Below are positions 49,585 through 58,334 of a stretch of 64,000 nt of DNA, piece by piece; positions within the stretch are counted from its first letter, which is position 1; every line of letters begins with the position of its first letter. The position numbers and the translations under genes were made by a program. This DNA comes from Rhodoferax sp. WC2427 (GTDB lineage Bacteria > Pseudomonadota > Gammaproteobacteria > Burkholderiales > Burkholderiaceae_C). The notes beneath the pieces are model-generated. The model saw nothing but the letters and a program-made list of their open reading frames with translations. It was not told the origin of the DNA and did not search any database. The stretch is from the NCBI RefSeq assembly GCF_040822085.1, contig NZ_CP162006.1, positions 1,178,001 through 1,242,000 on the forward strand. Direction: 5' to 3'.

Positions 49585-49935
49585 ATGGGCCGGTGCCCTG
49601 AGACGATGGAGAAACGTGTGGCTGATTTTGTAACGAGCATGGTGCGGTTCCTGGTGCGCGCGATCGTATTGGCGATGGGCCTGGTGTTTGCCGCGAGTCT
49701 GTTGTTGGTGGTGGTGGCTCTGGCCCTGCTGTGGGGGGCGCGCGCGCTGTTGGCCAAAGTTACCGGCCAGCCAATGGCCCCCTGGGTCATGCGGGTCAAC
49801 CCCAGCGCAGGCTGGAGCCGGGCTTCCCAAGCCGCCAGCCGCTGGCAACCCGCCGCCAGACAACCCAAAGGCCGTGGCGCCGCCGCTGGCCGCGACTTGG
49901 TCGATGTGACCGATGTGCAGGTGAAGGAGCTCTGA
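49585..49935 (+). CDS. Hypothetical single-helix membrane protein
   Basis: Protein of 116 residues with one hydrophobic region (about residues 22-52, VRFLVRAIVLAMGLVFAASLLLVVVALALLWGA) that may cross the membrane once or twice, and a basic, flexible tail. No family recognised. A start at ATG 49606 (MEKRVADF) is equally possible. It stands alone between the lipoprotein terminator and the PEP-CTERM gene. Confidence 0.65.
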   Translation: MGRCPETMEKRVADFVTSMVRFLVRAIVLAMGLVFAASLLLVVVALALLWGARALLAKVTGQPMAPWVMRVNPSAGWSRASQAASRWQPAARQPKGRGAAAGRDLVDVTDVQVKEL

Positions 49936-50173
49936 GCAGCGTTGTATCGCACTGGAGCCGACCGATCTGTCCGCTTGGGACGATGGCTCGACATAGGGCC
50001 GGAACCCAAGCCATGGCTTAAGGTGCTGCGTCGCCTGTTAAGACTAAATGTGAAAAATGTTTCCTTGATGCAGGGCGAAGATCTAGGAACTGAGAGTCGG
50101 ATTTTTTTACACTTCGAGTGAGCGAAATCCTCTTTGTTTTCGTAAGTCTTTGATTTTTATGAAAAACTAAAGA
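49936..50173. other. Non-coding leader region upstream of the PEP-CTERM gene
   Basis: No gene is seen. The part from about 50040 is AT-rich. It contains TTCGAGTGAGCGAA at 50113-50126, an inverted repeat (TTCG/CGAA) that could be an activator site, about 50 bp before the sigma-54 promoter. Confidence 0.4.
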
Positions 50174-50189
50174 TGGCACACACATTGCT
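50174..50189 (+). promoter_or_regulatory. Sigma-54 (RpoN) promoter
   Basis: TGGCACACACATTGCT matches the -24/-12 consensus: GG at 50175-50176 and GC at 50187-50188 are exactly 10 bases apart. It lies 47 bp before the PEP-CTERM start codon. Confidence 0.85.
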
Positions 50190-50235
50190 TTTAGTCTCCT
50201 ATCAAGTCGCTTGTTTGTTCAATTAAGGAGTTCAC

Positions 50236-51051
50236 ATGAAATACGCATTTAAAGCCGCTATCGTTTCCGCAGCCGTTGCTGTTGCTGGTTTTTCCCTGCC
50301 AGCCGTAGCTGCACCAACACCAGTATTCACCGTTGACACAGGTTTGTTCGGGTACGTCACCCCTGACTTCTCGTCGAACTTCATCAATGGTTCGGCATCC
50401 ACTCTGGTTAAGTTGAATGCCAACCAGATCAATCAAACTGGCGTTGGCTACACCCAGTTCACTTCTTTCCAAGGCGTCGGCGCAGCTGACTCGGGCTTGG
50501 CTCTCGGTAACAGCCAAGGTTACGCGATGTGGGCTGAGTTCACCTACACGCTTGCTCTGGCTTCCGGCACCTATGCAGCTCCTAACAGCACGTACACCGT
50601 TACTGCTTTGAGCTTCAATCTGTATGGTGAGACGAGCAACGGTGTGGCAAACAACAGCGTCTTTACTGCAGCGGACAATACAAACGCTGCGAGCGGCACC
50701 GTTGTCCATTCCGCAGATACGGTATTGCTGGGTTCTGGTGTTTCGGTGCAAGGTGTTTCGTCGCTCAATGCACTGGCTGGGACTTCTTTGAACGCCACGA
50801 TGAATTTCGCACTGACTGCTGCTGGCAAGACCTTCTTTATTGATCCAGTTCCTTTCTACGACTTGGCATTCAGCAGCTTCACCAACACAACCAACGGTTT
50901 TGTTGTGAACACTGCAACTGGTCAGGCCGCAATCAACAATGCTTCTGGTGGTGTTGACTTCAACCGTGTACCAGAACCCACCAGCGTTGCCCTGTTGGGC
51001 CTGGGCCTGGTGGCTTTGGCTGCATCGCGTCGCCGTCGCAACGCAAAATAA
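50236..51051 (+). CDS. PEP-CTERM sorting domain protein (flocculation-associated PepA-like)
   Basis: Exported protein of 271 residues: signal peptide MKYAFKAAIVSAAVAVAGFS ending near PAVAA, a Thr/Ser/Asn-rich beta-type body, and a C-terminal sorting signal VPEPTSVALLGLGLVALAASRRRR (Pro-Glu-Pro, hydrophobic helix, basic tail) recognised by exosortase. The order FTVDTG..., YTQFTSFQGVG..., and FIDPVPFYDLAFSSFTNTTNGF resembles PepA-type proteins linked to floc formation in activated-sludge bacteria. It has a sigma-54 promoter and its own terminator. The exosortase gene is not in the window. Confidence 0.9.
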   Translation: MKYAFKAAIVSAAVAVAGFSLPAVAAPTPVFTVDTGLFGYVTPDFSSNFINGSASTLVKLNANQINQTGVGYTQFTSFQGVGAADSGLALGNSQGYAMWAEFTYTLALASGTYAAPNSTYTVTALSFNLYGETSNGVANNSVFTAADNTNAASGTVVHSADTVLLGSGVSVQGVSSLNALAGTSLNATMNFALTAAGKTFFIDPVPFYDLAFSSFTNTTNGFVVNTATGQAAINNASGGVDFNRVPEPTSVALLGLGLVALAASRRRRNAK

Positions 51052-51074
51052 TTTGAACCGTAAGGTTCTCATTC

Positions 51075-51100
51075 AAAAAGGGGCTTCGGCCCCTTTTTTT
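51075..51100 (+). terminator. Rho-independent terminator of the PEP-CTERM gene
   Basis: AAAAAGGGGC and GCCCCTTTTT arms around a TTCG tetraloop, with further T residues. Confidence 0.94.
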
Positions 51101-51178
51101 ATTGTTTTCTAAAGCTTTGTACAACTGCTGCCGTAAACTGGTGTGCGCAACTTATTGCTGCGGGTTACACCTCAATTT

Positions 51179-52750
51179 ATGGAGCTTTACGTGGGTCTAC
51201 AAACATCGCTCAATCGGTTGGCAAGCACGAATATTACTGGTCACCATCACCCTGTATCCACAGTTCATAAACCGACCTCAACGCAAGAAGTTCAAAAGCT
51301 TGTACTTGAGTCGCGCCAAACTAAAGTTCCGCTTTATCCCATATCATGCGGTTTAAATTGGGGGTATGGATCGGCTTCCCCTGTTGTGCCTGGTTGTTCA
51401 TTGGTTGATCTGGGAGCCATGAACCGAATTCTTAATGCGGAAAAAATATCTGTTTCAAACCCCGTTGCAGTTATTGAACCTGGTGTTACCCAGGGTCAGT
51501 TATATGATTTTCTGCAAAAAAAATGTCCAGAGCTTACTTTTAATGTAACGGGTTCGGCGCGAAATACGAGCCTGATCGGAAATGCATTAGATCGCGGTGT
51601 TGGCTATTTTGGGCCGCGTAAGGATGATTTATTTGGTTTGGAAGTCGTATGTGGATCCGGTCAAATTATAAAAACCGGATTTCGAAGATTGGGTGAAGAT
51701 TCTCCATTAGCCCATAGCCATCCATTTGGATTGGGCCCTATGCTAGATGGAGTATTCTTCCAAGGGAATTTCGGAATTGTGACGAGTGCATGTTTTCGAC
51801 TTATGCCACGCCGTCCCAAAGAAGTTGCCGTTTCTCTTGCCCTGCGCGACAGTTCAAATTTGGGGTTATTTATCGATGAATTAGGCCACCTCAAGCGAGA
51901 AGGTCTGATGACGTCGGTCACACATATTGCCAATAAGGCACGCAGCCAGGCATCTATGATGTTTGGAATGACAAGTTATTTAGAGAAATACTGCAATTTC
52001 AGCCCTGCTGATGCCTTGATTGAAGCTGAAAAGGCACTCCATGTCGTTGCACCGAATGAGTGGACGAGCCTTGGGGCCATCACGGGCAATACGGGTCAAG
52101 TAGCAGCGGCAGTCAAAGAAATCAAACAACGCATGAAGCATATGGCCCGGGTCAGTGTGATTACCGATGGCTTATTGGATGTGGGTTACACCGTGATGCA
52201 TAATCTGCGGTTTTTACCATTTGCGCGTGCTAACGCTGCAGCTATTTCGGCAATTCGACCTTTGCATGCTCTTGCATTGGGCGTTCCCACGGATGTGGCG
52301 ATTGATAATTTGCTATGGAAGTATGGCCGTACAGATCTTAATGCTACCCAGTTGGACCAATCAAACTGTGGCTTGATTTTTATCAGCCCTGCTTTGCCTC
52401 CAGATGGAAAAATTGTGGTGCGTTTGATTGAGGGAATGGAAAAAGTGGCAGCACAATATGGTCATATATTGTATATGACGGTAAATATTGAAACGGCCAC
52501 TTCTTTTGTTGCCATCATTAACCTCTTGTTTGACCGCAGCCAAGCTGCGCAGGTGGATAATGCGCATCGGTGCTCTGATGCATTATTAAGTTATATCCAT
52601 AGCCAAGGCCTGGAAATTTACAGAGCCCGTGCGGATGTGATGGAAAATATCGTTTCAAGAGATGAGTCCTATTGGGGGGTGATTCGATCTCTTAAGTCTG
52701 TTTTTGATCCGGATAATATAATTTCACCTGGCCGTTATAATATAAAATAA
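51179..52750 (+). CDS. VAO/PCMH-type FAD-linked oxidase
   Basis: Flavoprotein of 523 residues. The FAD-binding PCMH domain covers about 35-215: VSTVHKPTSTQEVQKLVLESRQTKVPLYPISCGLNWGYGSASP, VIEPGVTQGQLYDFL, RGVGYFGPRKDDLFGLEVVCGSGQIIKTG. The rest follows the 4-cresol dehydrogenase/vanillyl-alcohol oxidase plan, ending SVFDPDNIISPGRYN. The substrate is unknown. The codons are clearly AT-richer than in most neighbours (for example long A runs near 51510), which suggests recent transfer. It is followed by a phosphatase gene. Confidence 0.85.
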   Translation: MELYVGLQTSLNRLASTNITGHHHPVSTVHKPTSTQEVQKLVLESRQTKVPLYPISCGLNWGYGSASPVVPGCSLVDLGAMNRILNAEKISVSNPVAVIEPGVTQGQLYDFLQKKCPELTFNVTGSARNTSLIGNALDRGVGYFGPRKDDLFGLEVVCGSGQIIKTGFRRLGEDSPLAHSHPFGLGPMLDGVFFQGNFGIVTSACFRLMPRRPKEVAVSLALRDSSNLGLFIDELGHLKREGLMTSVTHIANKARSQASMMFGMTSYLEKYCNFSPADALIEAEKALHVVAPNEWTSLGAITGNTGQVAAAVKEIKQRMKHMARVSVITDGLLDVGYTVMHNLRFLPFARANAAAISAIRPLHALALGVPTDVAIDNLLWKYGRTDLNATQLDQSNCGLIFISPALPPDGKIVVRLIEGMEKVAAQYGHILYMTVNIETATSFVAIINLLFDRSQAAQVDNAHRCSDALLSYIHSQGLEIYRARADVMENIVSRDESYWGVIRSLKSVFDPDNIISPGRYNIK

Positions 52751-52790
52751 TGTAACTTTATGGATGAATCCTGGCGCGGATAAATATTGT

Positions 52791-53255
52791 ATGGTTGATG
52801 TTTTGATGGTCTGCACTGCGAATGTTTGCAGGTCTCCCATGGCCCAAATAGTGGCTACGCAAATGGCAAAGCGGAATGGACTGTCAAAGCAGTTTCATTT
52901 TGAGTCTGCCGGTACCCACGCAAGCCAAAGTAAGATGCGGATGGATAGCCGTGCCGTAACGGCATTGGAACGCAGGGGTTATCCGGTGAGCGCCATACGT
53001 TCGCGGCCTGTAGAGCCCAAAGACTTCAAACGCTTTGATCTCATTTTGGCCATGGACCTCGCCAATTACAGCGAACTGCAACGCATGTGTCCGCCCGAAT
53101 TCCAGCAGAAACTGAAAATGTTTCTTTCCGCATGCAAGGGAGTTGGCACCGATGAAGTACCTGACCCTTATTACGGCAATAGCGAGGGATTTGAGCGGGT
53201 GCTGGACCTATGCGAAGCGGGAGTACAAGCCCTGTTGGGCAACCCTATGGGTTAG
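52791..53255 (+). CDS. Low-molecular-weight protein-tyrosine phosphatase
   Basis: Phosphatase of 154 residues. The P-loop VCTANVCRSPMAQ has the nucleophile Cys8 and Arg14; the general acid Asp is in VPDPYYG near residue 125. In many bacteria such enzymes act on the tyrosine autokinase of exopolysaccharide export, and the UDP-glucuronate epimerase next door fits that. ATG 52764 would add nine residues; 52791 fits the family's usual N-terminus. Confidence 0.92.
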   Translation: MVDVLMVCTANVCRSPMAQIVATQMAKRNGLSKQFHFESAGTHASQSKMRMDSRAVTALERRGYPVSAIRSRPVEPKDFKRFDLILAMDLANYSELQRMCPPEFQQKLKMFLSACKGVGTDEVPDPYYGNSEGFERVLDLCEAGVQALLGNPMG

Positions 53256-53283
53256 CCAAAGGGTTTGATTGCAACAGACCACT

Positions 53284-54291
53284 TCAAGCTTGGTAGTAAT
53301 CGCGGTACCAGGCGACAAAGTTGCCGATACCCGTCTGGATGCTGGTGCCAGGTACAAAACCTACCCAATCCTGCAGCGCATCCGTGTTGGCATAGGTGGC
53401 TGGCACATCGCCGTCTTGTAGCGGGAGCAGCCGCTTTTCTGCTTTTTTCCCCAGCGCATCTTCGATACAGCCTACGAAATCAAGCAAGGGAACCGGATTG
53501 TTGTTGCCGATGTTGAAGACGCGGTAGGGCGCGTTGCTGGTCGCAGGGTCAGCGGTAGCCGAGTCGTATGCCGCATCAGGCTCGGCTACACGGTCCAGCA
53601 CACGAATGACACCTTCTACGATGTCGTCCACATAGGTGAAGTCCCGCTGCATATTGCCGTAGTTGTAGACATCGATAGGACGGCCGTCCATGATGGCTTT
53701 GGTAAACAGGAATAAGGCCATGTCGGGCCGTCCCCATGGACCGTAGACCGTGAAAAACCGCAGGCCCGTGGTGGGCAGGTTGTACAGATGGCTGTAGGTG
53801 TGGGCCATCAGCTCGTTGGCTTTTTTGGTGGCTGCGTACAGGCTGACCGGATGGTCCACGCTGTCATGCTCAGAGAACGGCATTTTGGTATTGCCGCCGT
53901 ACACGCTGGAGCTGGATGCGTACACCAGATGCTGGACCTTGTTGTGGCGGCAGCCTTCCAGCACGTTGACAAAGCCAATCAAATTGCTATCGACGTAGGC
54001 ATGCGGGTTTTGCAGCGAATAGCGCACCCCTGCCTGGGCGGCCAGGTGGATCACCCGGTCAAATTTTTCTGCGGCAAATAGAGATTCCATGCCACCGCGG
54101 TCGCCCACGTCGAGCTGCACGAACTTGAAATTCGCATGCGATGTCAGACGTTTGAGACGGTTGTGTTTCAGGTTGACATCGTAGTAATCGTTCAGATTGT
54201 CTAACCCCACCACTTGATCGCCACGTGCCAACAGCTTTAATGACGCCGTCATGCCAATGAAGCCCGCAGCCCCCGTCACCAAAATCTTCAT
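53284..54291 (-). CDS. UDP-glucuronate 4-epimerase-like NAD-dependent epimerase
   Basis: Extended SDR enzyme of 335 residues: cofactor loop TGAAGFIGM at 6-14, [11 protein letters not shown], the active-site SSSSVYG and Tyr-x-x-x-Lys in [11 protein letters not shown], and [23 protein letters not shown]. The [15 protein letters not shown] and [19 protein letters not shown] segments are typical of CapI/UDP-GlcA 4-epimerases, which make UDP-galacturonate for capsule or exopolysaccharide. It is convergent with the phosphatase gene, 28 bp away. ATG 54291 is the start of the conserved fold. Confidence 0.92.
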   Translation of the reverse strand: MKILVTGAAGFIGMTASLKLLARGDQVVGLDNLNDYYDVNLKHNRLKRLTSHANFKFVQLDVGDRGGMESLFAAEKFDRVIHLAAQAGVRYSLQNPHAYVDSNLIGFVNVLEGCRHNKVQHLVYASSSSVYGGNTKMPFSEHDSVDHPVSLYAATKKANELMAHTYSHLYNLPTTGLRFFTVYGPWGRPDMALFLFTKAIMDGRPIDVYNYGNMQRDFTYVDDIVEGVIRVLDRVAEPDAAYDSATADPATSNAPYRVFNIGNNNPVPLLDFVGCIEDALGKKAEKRLLPLQDGDVPATYANTDALQDWVGFVPGTSIQTGIGNFVAWYRDYYQA

Positions 54292-54387
54292 GACTATCCT
54301 TTGTCTGTTGCAATATCCTGTCGATCTTAACTGGCTTGCCGCATGCGGCAGCGATTCCATGGCACCTAAAAAAGGAGAAAGCACCCC

Positions 54388-54675
54388 ATGTGGCACAAGA
54401 TACTGTTAAGTGCGGTAACACTCTATGCAGGCATGGCTTGGGGTGGCGTAGATGTCAATACGGCCGATGTGGCCGCGCTGGATGGAATTCGGGGGATTGG
54501 CCCGAGCATGTCGCGCAAAATACTGCTTGAGCGCGAGCACGCCAAGTTCAAAAACTGGGCAGATTTGCTCCAACGGGTACCGGGTATCAAGCGGAAAATT
54601 GCTGAGAAATTTTCAGCCCAGGGCCTCACGGTCGACGGGGAAAGTTTCACCGATCCTTCCAAAGTGCCACTCTGA
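54388..54675 (+). CDS. ComEA-like helix-hairpin-helix protein
   Basis: Exported protein of 95 residues with a signal peptide ([18 protein letters not shown]) and two HhH motifs: [28 protein letters not shown] and [21 protein letters not shown]. ComEA-type proteins bind DNA in the periplasm during natural transformation. No other competence gene is adjacent. It starts near AAAGGAG and may be monocistronic. Confidence 0.87.
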   Translation: MWHKILLSAVTLYAGMAWGGVDVNTADVAALDGIRGIGPSMSRKILLEREHAKFKNWADLLQRVPGIKRKIAEKFSAQGLTVDGESFTDPSKVPL

Positions 54676-54737
54676 AAAGCGATGCGGCACCTAAATGCAC
54701 CTACTGGCCACTAAGCAGGCAAACGTGCCGCTGGCGC

Positions 54738-54777
54738 CCACGGAACAAGCGCAAGAAGCTACTGAAACTATAGCAAG
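54738..54777 (-). repeat. Dispersed palindromic repeat, copy 11 (partial)
   Basis: Reverse-oriented partial copy: GGAACAAGCGCAAGAAGCTA then TGAAACTATAGC. It lies between two convergent genes. Confidence 0.65.
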
Positions 54778-54800
54778 TGGCCACCCGGGCCGCAGCGCCT

Positions 54801-55442
54801 TCAGGCCCGGTCCAGATCGCGGATCAGGCTCACTACCTTGGTGGTGATGATGTCAATGGCGGGCCCGTTGGCGCCGTGCGGCAAGATAACATCGGCGCGG
54901 CGCTTGGTCGGCTCGATGAACTGCTTGTGCATGGGGCGCACGGTTTCCAGGTACTGGGTGATCACGCTTTCGGCACTGCGACCGCGCTCGGCCATGTCGC
55001 GCTGCAGGCGGCGGATGAAGCGCACATCGGCGGCGGTATCTACAAAAATCTTCAGCGACATCATCTTGCGCAAATCGGCATCAAACAGCGCAAACAGGCC
55101 CTCAATGACTATGACCGGCGCGGGCTGCACGGTGATGGTTTTGCTGGCGCGGTTGTCCTGCGTGAAGTCGTAGGTGGGCATCTCGATCGCCTCGCCGCTG
55201 CGCAGCGCCTGTACATGCTGCACCATCAGCGGCCAGTCAAACGCGTCGGGGTGGTCGTAGTTGGTTTTGCGCCGATCTTCCGGCGACATGTGCGTTTGGT
55301 CGCAGTAGTAGTCGTCTTGGATCAGCACCGCGGTCATCTCCGGCCCGATCGACGCCAGCACCTGGCGCGTCACCGTCGACTTGCCGCTGCCACTGCCGCC
55401 TGCCACGCCGATCACGAAAGGTTTGTGAGGGGCTTTGTTCAT
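54801..55442 (-). CDS. udk: Uridine kinase
   Basis: P-loop kinase of 213 residues that phosphorylates uridine and cytidine in pyrimidine salvage. Walker A is GGSGSGKST at 15-23; QDDYYCDQTHMSPEDRRKTNYDHPDAFDW is the substrate region; VIVIEGLFAL carries the Walker B-like part; RRLQRDMAERGRSAESVITQY is the lid. Length and motifs match Udk throughout. Confidence 0.96.
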   Translation of the reverse strand: MNKAPHKPFVIGVAGGSGSGKSTVTRQVLASIGPEMTAVLIQDDYYCDQTHMSPEDRRKTNYDHPDAFDWPLMVQHVQALRSGEAIEMPTYDFTQDNRASKTITVQPAPVIVIEGLFALFDADLRKMMSLKIFVDTAADVRFIRRLQRDMAERGRSAESVITQYLETVRPMHKQFIEPTKRRADVILPHGANGPAIDIITTKVVSLIRDLDRA

Positions 55443-55529
55443 GGGGTCTCCCTATCCAGCAGGCAAAGGCTGCGAGTTTACAAGCCCGCCATTTCCCGCC
55501 GGGGGCGAACGCAGGCGTATATTGGTGCG

Positions 55530-57005
55530 ATGCAAGCCCACCCCAATGTCCACCACCGCAGCGATTTGGTTCGCATTGCCATCCAGGCCATGTCTGAGCG
55601 CGGCCTGATGCCCGAATTCTCGCCCGCTGTAGATCGCCAGTTGGCCGGCATTACGGCCACCGGCGACAGCGCAGATCCTGCCGTGCATGACCTCACCGCC
55701 TTGCTGTGGTGCTCCATCGACAACGACGACTCGCTGGACCTGGACCAGCTCACCGTGTCTGAAGCCATGCCCAATGGCAGCGTGCGCCTGTGGGTGGCCA
55801 TTGCCGATGTGGATGCCCTGGTGCCGCGCGACAGCCCCATTGACCAGCACGCCAGCACCAACACCACCTCGGTCTACACCTCGGCGCGCATCTTCCCCAT
55901 GCTGCCCGAGCGCCTGTCGACCGACCTGACCTCGCTCAACCCCCAGCAGGACCGCCTGGCCATGGTGACCGAGATGGTGTTCCACGCCGACGCCTCGCTG
56001 GCCGGCTCCACTGTTTACCGGGCCAAGGTGCGCAACCAGGCCAAGCTGGCCTATGACGCCGTCAGCGCCTGGCTGACCGGCCAGGGCGCATTGCCTGCTG
56101 CGGCCGCCGCCGTGCCGGGCATGGACGCGCAACTGCGCACGCAAGATTCTTTGGCCCAGCAACTGCGGGCCCGACGCCACGCGGCCGGTGCGCTGGAGTT
56201 TGAATCCTTTCAGCCGCGCGTCGTGTTCGATGGCGAGCGGGTGTCCGACATCCACCTGCAAGAGCACAACCGTGCCCGCCAGCTGATTGAAGAAGTCATG
56301 ATTGCCACCAACACCTGCACTGCGCGCTATCTATTGGGGCAGGGCATCGCCTCGATGCGCCGCGTGGTGCGCTCGCCCGAGCGCTGGTTGCGTATCGTGG
56401 CCGTGGCCAAGGAATATGGCGCGGTGTTGCCGCCCGACCCCAACTCCAAGGCGCTGGAGGACTTTCTGGCCAAGCGGCGCCGGGCCGACCCGCTGCGTTT
56501 TGCCGACCTGTCGCTGGTCATCGTCAAGCTCATGGGGCGGGGCGAATACGTGCTCGAAACCCCGGGTAGCCTGGCCGTGGGGCACTTTGGGCTGGCGGTG
56601 ACGGACTACACCCACTCCACCGCGCCCAACCGGCGCTTCCCCGACCTCATCACCGCGCGGCTGCTCAAGGCCGCTCTGGCCCAACAGCCCGCACCGTATT
56701 CCAGCGCCGAGCTGGACGCGCTGGCCACCCACTGCACCCGCCAGGAAGATGCGGCGCAAAAGGTGGAGCGCCAGATGCGCAAGTCCGAGGCAGCGTTGCT
56801 GCTGGAGTCACGGATTGGCCAGCGCTTTGACGCCATCGTCACCGGCAACGCCGCCGATGGCATGTGGGTACGCCTGCTGAACCCGCCTGCCGAGGGCAAG
56901 CTGCTCCGAGGTTTAAGTGCGCTCAAGGTGGGAGACAAAGTGCGCGTCAAACTCTTGTCCACCAATGTCGAGCGCGGCTTTATTGACTTTGAAGCCGCCC
57001 CGTAA
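55530..57005 (+). CDS. Short RNB-domain exoribonuclease
   Basis: RNase II-fold protein of 491 residues. The RNB active-site stretch is WCSIDNDDSLDLDQL with its Asp cluster, followed by LWVAIADVDALVPRDSPID. YTHSTAPNRRFPDLI is the usual C-terminal RNB motif, and a small S1-like domain (RFDAIVTGNAADGMWVRL) ends it. It lacks the N-terminal cold-shock domains of RNase R and RNase II, which makes it 150-300 residues shorter. The start codon is 87 bp from the divergent uridine kinase gene. Confidence 0.9.
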   Translation: MQAHPNVHHRSDLVRIAIQAMSERGLMPEFSPAVDRQLAGITATGDSADPAVHDLTALLWCSIDNDDSLDLDQLTVSEAMPNGSVRLWVAIADVDALVPRDSPIDQHASTNTTSVYTSARIFPMLPERLSTDLTSLNPQQDRLAMVTEMVFHADASLAGSTVYRAKVRNQAKLAYDAVSAWLTGQGALPAAAAAVPGMDAQLRTQDSLAQQLRARRHAAGALEFESFQPRVVFDGERVSDIHLQEHNRARQLIEEVMIATNTCTARYLLGQGIASMRRVVRSPERWLRIVAVAKEYGAVLPPDPNSKALEDFLAKRRRADPLRFADLSLVIVKLMGRGEYVLETPGSLAVGHFGLAVTDYTHSTAPNRRFPDLITARLLKAALAQQPAPYSSAELDALATHCTRQEDAAQKVERQMRKSEAALLLESRIGQRFDAIVTGNAADGMWVRLLNPPAEGKLLRGLSALKVGDKVRVKLLSTNVERGFIDFEAAP

Positions 57006-57054
57006 GGCGGGGCACTGACTGAGCGTCTCTAGGCGCTATACGGCGGGCTTTTGC

Positions 57055-57381
57055 TCAGGCCTGCCACACCCCAAAGCCCGCCGAGCGCAGGTCGATACCA
57101 ACCTCGATCTCCTTGTCCACCGCGTCTTGGTAGGTGAGGGGGTTGAAGGCTTCGTACAGGTCTGGCAGCAGCCGTAAACCGTAGCGCTGCACATACCGAT
57201 TCGCCTGGATGCCCGCCTTGTGCTTGTCAAAGCGCACATCCGGGTCCAGCCCCGTCATGCCCACATACACACAGAGCTTGCCCTCCACATAGCCCGGATT
57301 GCCCTTGCGAAAGCGCGGCTCCAGCAGCACGTCTTTGGAGAGCTCGACCACGTAGACGTGGTGGTGTTTGCGGCGGGGCAT
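57055..57381 (-). CDS. Small protein, GIY-YIG-like
   Basis: Protein of 108 residues. KHHHVYVVELSKD, then LCVYVGMTGLDPDVRFDKHKAGIQANRYVQRYG, resembles the GIY-YIG nuclease core (VYVVEL for GIY, VYVGMT for YIG, then an Arg-Phe/His pair). The usual metal-binding Glu could be in DKEIEVG. It may be a nuclease or a degenerate relative. It is the first of several nuclease-like genes on this strand. Confidence 0.65.
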   Translation of the reverse strand: MPRRKHHHVYVVELSKDVLLEPRFRKGNPGYVEGKLCVYVGMTGLDPDVRFDKHKAGIQANRYVQRYGLRLLPDLYEAFNPLTYQDAVDKEIEVGIDLRSAGFGVWQA

Positions 57382-57401
57382 GGGGGGAGGCGTACGATTG
57401 G

Positions 57402-57450
57402 ATAGGTGCTTAGCGCTCGTGGAATGGGCGTGAGCAGCTATAAAAACCGT
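57402..57450 (-). repeat. Dispersed palindromic repeat, copy 12
   Basis: GGTGCTTAGCGCTCGTGGAA, then GGGCGTGAGCAGCTATAAA, reverse orientation, between two minus-strand genes. Confidence 0.72.
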
Positions 57451-57474
57451 AGTAATCCGAAATTGCCGCGCCGG

Positions 57475-58254
57475 TCACTTCTTCGCGTGGGCTCGGATAT
57501 GGCTGCGCAGCGCCGATGAAATCGCCTGCACTTGTTCTCTGGGTAGCCGCACTGGCTCGTTCTCTACAAACTTGCTCAAGGCTTTGGGCTCCAGCACCCA
57601 GGCACCAGCGGCCTTCATGTCGAAGGGCTCGATAAACCAGCCTGGGAACACCACCACCGGCTGTACATGCACCACCATCTGGCTTTCTGCCAAGAAGCTT
57701 TTTAACCAACTCGCCTGGGCTTTGGCTTGCACGATGGGGTCGCGGTCCAAGGCTTTGCCGTTGGCGTGCACCACGTTGCCGACCACCGAAATCTTGCAAG
57801 GGCCACGGTGGGGTTTGGACAAGGTCTTGGTTTCGATGGTGAAAATGCCAGCAGGCCCCACTAGCACATGGTCCACATTGGCATCCCCATTGGGTATGTC
57901 ATGGAAGACAAAGTAGTTGGCCGATCGGAACCACTCCAGATACTGGGCCACCGCACGTTCCCCATCCCGGCCCAGTTTCAGGCGACGCACTTGCTTGCGG
58001 CTGCGCCAGATTTTTACGGTGGCGTAAAGGATAGTCAGGAGAGCAGCTGCGCTGTAGATGTAGGGATTGGGCTTCAGGTCTTGGAAATACCGGAACCACT
58101 CCATACACGCAAAAATCACCATAAAGACCGCAAGAAAGAGTGGTGCCATCACCTGGTCATACACAAAACTATCCAGCTCTTCGGTGAGGGACTGGCCCGC
58201 GACCCGTAGCGGTGCGGCGCGGTCCAGCGGCGAGCGTTCTTTGTTTTTGTCCAT
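57475..58254 (-). CDS. NERD-domain membrane protein
   Basis: Protein of 259 residues. Two hydrophobic helices (about 36-52 and 63-80) are followed by a NERD (nuclease-related) domain: LGRDGERAVAQYLEWFRSANYFVFHDIPNGDANVDHVLVGPAGIFTIETKTLS. The Asp of NVDHVLVG and the Glu-x-Lys of IETKT are the residues shared with restriction-like folds. NERD proteins are often linked to DNA processing or defence; their substrates are unknown. ATG 58254 was chosen; a dispersed repeat lies just upstream. Confidence 0.85.
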   Translation of the reverse strand: MDKNKERSPLDRAAPLRVAGQSLTEELDSFVYDQVMAPLFLAVFMVIFACMEWFRYFQDLKPNPYIYSAAALLTILYATVKIWRSRKQVRRLKLGRDGERAVAQYLEWFRSANYFVFHDIPNGDANVDHVLVGPAGIFTIETKTLSKPHRGPCKISVVGNVVHANGKALDRDPIVQAKAQASWLKSFLAESQMVVHVQPVVVFPGWFIEPFDMKAAGAWVLEPKALSKFVENEPVRLPREQVQAISSALRSHIRAHAKK

Positions 58255-58269
58255 GCTGGTTTCTTTATG

Positions 58270-58325
58270 AAAAATAGGCCACCAGCGCCGATGGTAACGG
58301 CACAAGCAGCTATGAAACTAGTAGC
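58270..58325 (-). repeat. Dispersed palindromic repeat, copy 13
   Basis: AAAAATAGGCCACCAGCGC, then TGGTAACGGCACAAGCAGC, then TATGAAACTAGTAGC, between the NERD and Mrr-like genes. Confidence 0.68.
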
Positions 58326-58334
58326 GTTCTCTCC

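Noticed and set aside
54777..57005. 742-codon frame that would fuse an N-terminal extension to the RNB nuclease
   Set aside because: The first 250 codons are the reverse strand of uridine kinase; the RNB protein starts at the ATG at 55530.
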